This document shows, in pieces, positions 5,141 to 8,032 of a stretch of DNA of 8,032 nucleotides. Below the pieces are notes generated by a model that worked only from the letters and a program-made list of their open reading frames with translations, was not told the origin of the DNA and ran no database searches. How positions within the stretch are numbered: position 1 is the first letter of the stretch; each line of letters begins with the position of its first letter. The translations under genes were made by a program, and so were the position numbers. The stretch spans positions 1-8,032 of the forward strand of contig MGXW01000034.1 of the NCBI GenBank assembly GCA_001801495.1. Direction: 5' to 3'. This stretch comes from Gammaproteobacteria bacterium RIFCSPHIGHO2_12_FULL_37_34. Lineage in GTDB: Bacteria; Pseudomonadota; Gammaproteobacteria; DSM-16500.

Positions 5141-6817
5141 TTACCCTTGAATCATTGGCAATTTTAACCCGTGCTCTTTTGCACATTGAATTGCGATGTC
5201 ATAACCTGCATCAGCATGACGCATCACACCTGAGGCTGGATCATTGGTCAAAACGCGCTCTAAACGTTTAGCTGCTGCATCTGTACCATCTGCTACAATC
5301 ACCACACCCGCATGCTGCGAATATCCCATTCCAACACCACCGCCATGATGAATACTTACCCATGTTGCACCACTTGCACAATTTAATAAGGCATTCAGTA
5401 ATGGCCAATCAGACACTGCATCTGAACCATCACGCATACTCTCGGTTTCACGATTGGGACTTGCAACCGATCCTGAATCTAAATGATCACGCCCAATTAC
5501 AATGGGTGCTTTCAAATCTCCTTTTTTTACCATGTCATTAAATGCTAATCCTAGTCGTGCTCGATCTTCTAAACCAACCCAACAAATTCTAGCAGGCAAT
5601 CCTTGAAAATGAATGCGTTGTTTTGCCATATCTAACCAGTGATGTAAATTTTTATTGTTTGGTAATAATGATTTTACTTTTTCATCAGTCCGGAATATAT
5701 CATCTGGATCGCCTGATAATGCTACCCAACGAAATGGGCCAATTCCTTGACAAAACAAAGGCCGTATATAAGCTGGTACAAATCCAGGAAAAGCAAAGGC
5801 ATTTTTCACACCCATATCATAGGCCATTTGTCGAATATTATTACCATAATCAAATGTAGGAATGCCGCGCTGATGAAATTCCAACATGGCATTCACTTGA
5901 ATAGCCATAGATTCTTTAGCAGCTTGAATAACTTGTTTGGGATCCGTCAATCGCAATGTAGCGGCTTGTTCCAAGGTAAAACCACGTGGTAAATAGCCAT
6001 TCAAAGGATCGTGAGCGCTGGTTTGATCTGTGACCAAATCAGGTTGGATGCCACGCTTTACTAATTCAGGATAAATGTCCGCTGCATTCGCAAGCAATGC
6101 AACAGAAATCGCTTTTTTTTCTTGGCAATGTTTAGTAATGATATCAAGTGCTTCATTTAAATTAGCCGCTTCTCTATCTAAATAACCTGTTTCTAAACGA
6201 CGCTTGATACGCTTAGGATCACATTCAATTGCTAATAAAGAGGCACCTGCCATTGTCGCAGCCAATGGTTGAGCTCCTCCCATTCCCCCTAAGCCAGCTG
6301 TCAAAATCCATTTTCCGCGTAAATCACCATTAAAATGCTCCTTACCCGCAGCAACAAATGTTTCATAAGTGCCTTGAATAATGCCCTGAGTACCAATATA
6401 AATCCACGAACCTGCTGTCATTTGACCAAACATCATCAATCCTTTTCGATCAAGTTCGTGAAAATGTTCCCACGTTGCCCAATGTGGCACGAGATTTGAA
6501 TTAGCAATCAAAACACGTGGGGCATCACTATGGGTTTTAAAAATACCAACTGGTTTTCCTGATTGAATAATCAATGTTTCATCGTGATTTAAGTTTGTTA
6601 ATGATTCTACGATTTTGTCATAACAATGCCAATCTCGAGCAGCGCGCCCTATACCACCATATACGACCAATTCACTAGGAATTTCTGCTACTTCCGGATC
6701 AAGATTATTCATTAACATGCGTAGTGGCGCTTCCGTTAGCCAAGATTTAGCAGTAAGTTGTGTGCCGCGCGCAGCAAAAATACGACGCGTCAAATCGCAT
6801 CTGGAAGGTGTCGACAT
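5141..6817 (-). CDS. hutU: Urocanate hydratase (urocanase)
   Basis: A 558-residue cytoplasmic enzyme that hydrates urocanate to 4-imidazolone-5-propionate with tightly bound NAD+ acting as electrophile. The sequence AGLGGMGGAQP (174-184) is the glycine-rich NAD-binding stretch. FQGLPARICW (404-413) is the family signature and contains the conserved catalytic cysteine, here Cys412, equivalent to Cys410 of Pseudomonas putida. The N-terminal LTAKSWLTEAPLRMLMNNLD and C-terminal HHGGGVGMGYSQHAG blocks are also typical. Length is that of the family. The start at 6817 is preceded by GAGGA (6831-6827), which overlaps the hutG stop codon, so translation is probably coupled within the operon. Second step of histidine breakdown, next to hutH and hutG as expected. 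Confidence 0.98.
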   Translation of the reverse strand: MSTPSRCDLTRRIFAARGTQLTAKSWLTEAPLRMLMNNLDPEVAEIPSELVVYGGIGRAARDWHCYDKIVESLTNLNHDETLIIQSGKPVGIFKTHSDAPRVLIANSNLVPHWATWEHFHELDRKGLMMFGQMTAGSWIYIGTQGIIQGTYETFVAAGKEHFNGDLRGKWILTAGLGGMGGAQPLAATMAGASLLAIECDPKRIKRRLETGYLDREAANLNEALDIITKHCQEKKAISVALLANAADIYPELVKRGIQPDLVTDQTSAHDPLNGYLPRGFTLEQAATLRLTDPKQVIQAAKESMAIQVNAMLEFHQRGIPTFDYGNNIRQMAYDMGVKNAFAFPGFVPAYIRPLFCQGIGPFRWVALSGDPDDIFRTDEKVKSLLPNNKNLHHWLDMAKQRIHFQGLPARICWVGLEDRARLGLAFNDMVKKGDLKAPIVIGRDHLDSGSVASPNRETESMRDGSDAVSDWPLLNALLNCASGATWVSIHHGGGVGMGYSQHAGVVIVADGTDAAAKRLERVLTNDPASGVMRHADAGYDIAIQCAKEHGLKLPMIQG

Positions 6818-6829
6818 GCTTATTTTTCC

Positions 6830-7810
6830 TCAGTAATGGTGGATAATTTCGTACACTAAACTAGCAGCAAGCTTTGCTGTACGTTTATCAATATCATATT
6901 TTGGACAAAGCTCGGCAATATCATAACTGACCACCTTTTTAGATGCAACAAGTTGTCTAATAAGAGGAATCCCTTGCCAGGGCTGCAATCCCAATACTTG
7001 GGGTGCACTGACACCAGGTGCATAACTTGCGGCGAAAGCATCTAAACAAATACTTAAGTAAATCAGTTGATGGTGTGAAATAGCAAGATCAAGAAATGAA
7101 GCGCTGCGATTAACGTCATGCATTTCTTCAGCAAATAATATTTTAGTATGGTGATTTTTTGCAGTTGTAAATAATGATTGAATATTACCAGTACGCTGTA
7201 TACCAATACAATAATAATTAAAAGATCGCTTGGCTGCTTGATGCGCTTTAGCTATTTGCAAAAAAGGCGTACCTGAACTGCCCTGATTGTTTTGAAGCAA
7301 TTCCCGCATATCAAAATGGGCATCGATGTTGATAATACCAAGATCTTCATCAGGAAATTGTTTTGCAATACCTTGATAATGTCCATAAGCCAGTTCATGC
7401 CCACCACCAAACACAATAGGAATCATATTATGTTTCAAAAGCAAAGCAACAACCTCACCTAATGCTTCCTGGGCAGCTTCTAGATGACCATCACGACAAA
7501 CAATATCTCCTGCATCGTAACAAAAAACATCGTCTCTTTGAATAGGAAAGGTTGCTAATACCTCACGAATAGCATGAGGGCCTTCTATTGCGCCTGTTCG
7601 CCCAAAATTACGACGCACACCTTCCTCACTACAAAAACCAATGAAAACAAAAGCAGGTTGTTGTATAGCATGAAAGGGTTGTGTAAGATCAAGTAATTTT
7701 ATAATTTGAAAGAAACAAGAATGTTTCGGTAAATCTAAACGCCCTTGCCAATCATTGCCATTAGGAGCACTATATCGGCTAAGCCATGTAGTATTTTGAT
7801 GATTTGTCAT
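6830..7810 (-). CDS. hutG: Formimidoylglutamase (arginase-family ureohydrolase)
   Basis: A 326-residue cytoplasmic manganese hydrolase that splits N-formimino-L-glutamate into glutamate and formamide, the last step of the pathway. Arginase-fold motifs are clear: GGGHE with His138, NIDAHFD with Asp163, His165 and Asp167, and a third motif SICLD...APGVSAP (Ser253-Asp257). In that third motif the usual S-x-D-x-D reads S-I-C-L-D, so the first metal-ligand Asp is Cys255. APGVSAP and the EEGVRRNFGRTGA stretch point to formimidoylglutamase rather than agmatinase or arginase. A start at 7825 is possible, adding five residues, but it would lie about two bases from the predicted transcription start. 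The ATG at 7810 has GGAAAG four bases upstream and is preferred. First gene of the operon, 12 bases before hutU. Confidence 0.93.
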   Translation of the reverse strand: MTNHQNTTWLSRYSAPNGNDWQGRLDLPKHSCFFQIIKLLDLTQPFHAIQQPAFVFIGFCSEEGVRRNFGRTGAIEGPHAIREVLATFPIQRDDVFCYDAGDIVCRDGHLEAAQEALGEVVALLLKHNMIPIVFGGGHELAYGHYQGIAKQFPDEDLGIINIDAHFDMRELLQNNQGSSGTPFLQIAKAHQAAKRSFNYYCIGIQRTGNIQSLFTTAKNHHTKILFAEEMHDVNRSASFLDLAISHHQLIYLSICLDAFAASYAPGVSAPQVLGLQPWQGIPLIRQLVASKKVVSYDIAELCPKYDIDKRTAKLAASLVYEIIHHY

Positions 7811-7815
7811 GTAAC

Positions 7816-7844
7816 TTTCCAACATTCTTTTTTAATTATATACT
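7816..7844 (+). promoter_or_regulatory. Predicted hutI promoter
   Basis: TTTCCA (7816-7821, 4/6) and TATACT (7839-7844, 5/6) are separated by exactly 17 bases. Transcription would start near 7851, giving a leader of about 36 bases before the hutI ATG. The -10 box overlaps the hutG -10 box on the other strand, so the two promoters probably compete or share control. Confidence 0.45.
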
Positions 7845-7863
7845 CATTGTACTTTTAGGGCAC
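7835..7863 (-). promoter_or_regulatory. Predicted hutGUH operon promoter
   Basis: A perfect TATAAT lies on the minus strand at 7840-7835. At the standard 17-base spacing the -35 position (7863-7858) reads GTGCCC, which does not match TTGACA. The promoter may therefore need an activator, or may respond to the palindrome that overlaps this position. Transcription would start near 7828, about 18 bases before the preferred hutG ATG. Confidence 0.5.
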
Positions 7864-7872
7864 CTCTAAAAG
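7852..7872. promoter_or_regulatory. Palindrome in the hutG-hutI gap, candidate operator
   Basis: CTTTTAG (7852-7858) and CTAAAAG (7866-7872) are perfect inverted arms around a 7-base centre. The element covers the -35 position of the hutG promoter and the first transcribed bases of hutI, so one bound protein could act on both. It does not resemble the TGTATA-type HutC site I know. The regulator is not in the window. Confidence 0.45.
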
Positions 7873-7886
7873 ATTGAGAAAAACCA

Positions 7887-8032
7887 ATGACCACATCATG
7901 GGATTCCATTTGGATAAATGCAACTATATTAAGTTGCGAACAAGGTTATGGCCGCATCGATCACGCAGCAATTGCAGTAAAAGAAAATAAAATTGCCTGG
8001 CTTGGGCCTATGCAAGACTTATCATCCTCTCC
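7887..8032 (+). CDS. hutI: Imidazolonepropionase, N-terminal part, cut by window edge
   Basis: Only the first 48 codons are present. The predicted protein begins MTTSWDSIWINATIL and continues with GYGRIDHAAIAVKENKIAWLGP, which matches the N-terminal beta-sandwich of imidazolonepropionase, an amidohydrolase that opens 4-imidazolone-5-propionate to N-formimino-L-glutamate. The metal-binding HxH motif lies beyond the edge and cannot be checked. Upstream, GAGAAAAACCA gives only a weak ribosome binding site; the ATG at 7887 fits the family's usual start. The gene is divergent from hutG across a 76-base gap (61 bases if hutG starts at 7825) and supplies the one pathway step missing from the hutGUH operon, which makes the assignment secure despite the short length. 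Confidence 0.92.
   Translation, partial: MTTSWDSIWINATILSCEQGYGRIDHAAIAVKENKIAWLGPMQDLSSS

Noticed and set aside
5623..5992. Two plus-strand frames antisense to hutU
   Set aside because: They overlap each other and a conserved urocanase region, with no independent evidence of coding.

Overview
This window comes from an AT-rich Gram-negative bacterium, most likely a gammaproteobacterium. A Legionella-like genome is my best guess, from base composition and the feel of the proteins, but no single feature proves it. There are two functional blocks, separated by a small gene of unknown function.

Left block (1-2995). A divergent control region (about 137-276) separates a minus-strand gene that runs off the left edge (start at 136) from a plus-strand cluster of three closely spaced genes. 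These are an XRE/S24-type repressor (277-957), a six-helix membrane protein of the VUT/YhhQ family (974-1663) and a protein with two tandem Cupin_5 (DUF985) domains and a C-terminal hydrophobic segment (1680-2963). The control region holds an 18-bp perfect inverted repeat and a third, partial copy of the same element. Together they lie on the predicted promoters in both directions, so the repressor probably controls itself, its operon and the divergent gene. The repressor looks unable to cleave itself: the expected Ala-Gly site reads Thr-Ile and the catalytic-serine motif is degenerate. The cluster ends in a strong hairpin (2969-2995), shared with the convergent gene that follows.

Middle (3010-3561). 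One minus-strand gene encodes a 160-residue basic protein that I do not recognise. It has its own well-formed promoter and ribosome binding site.

Right block (3604-8032). This is a complete histidine-utilisation (hut) locus except for the end of hutI. The genes hutG, hutU and hutH form a tight minus-strand operon with gaps of 12 and 7 bases. hutI starts divergently at 7887 and runs off the right edge. HutH converts histidine to urocanate, HutU makes imidazolonepropionate, HutI makes formiminoglutamate and HutG releases glutamate plus formamide. The hutG-hutI gap holds overlapping back-to-back promoters and a palindrome placed to act on both. No hut regulator gene is visible. HutG carries a Cys where the arginase fold normally has a bridging metal-ligand Asp.

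The hut genes are ordinary metabolism. The least ordinary part is the repressor/VUT/double-cupin operon with its operator array.
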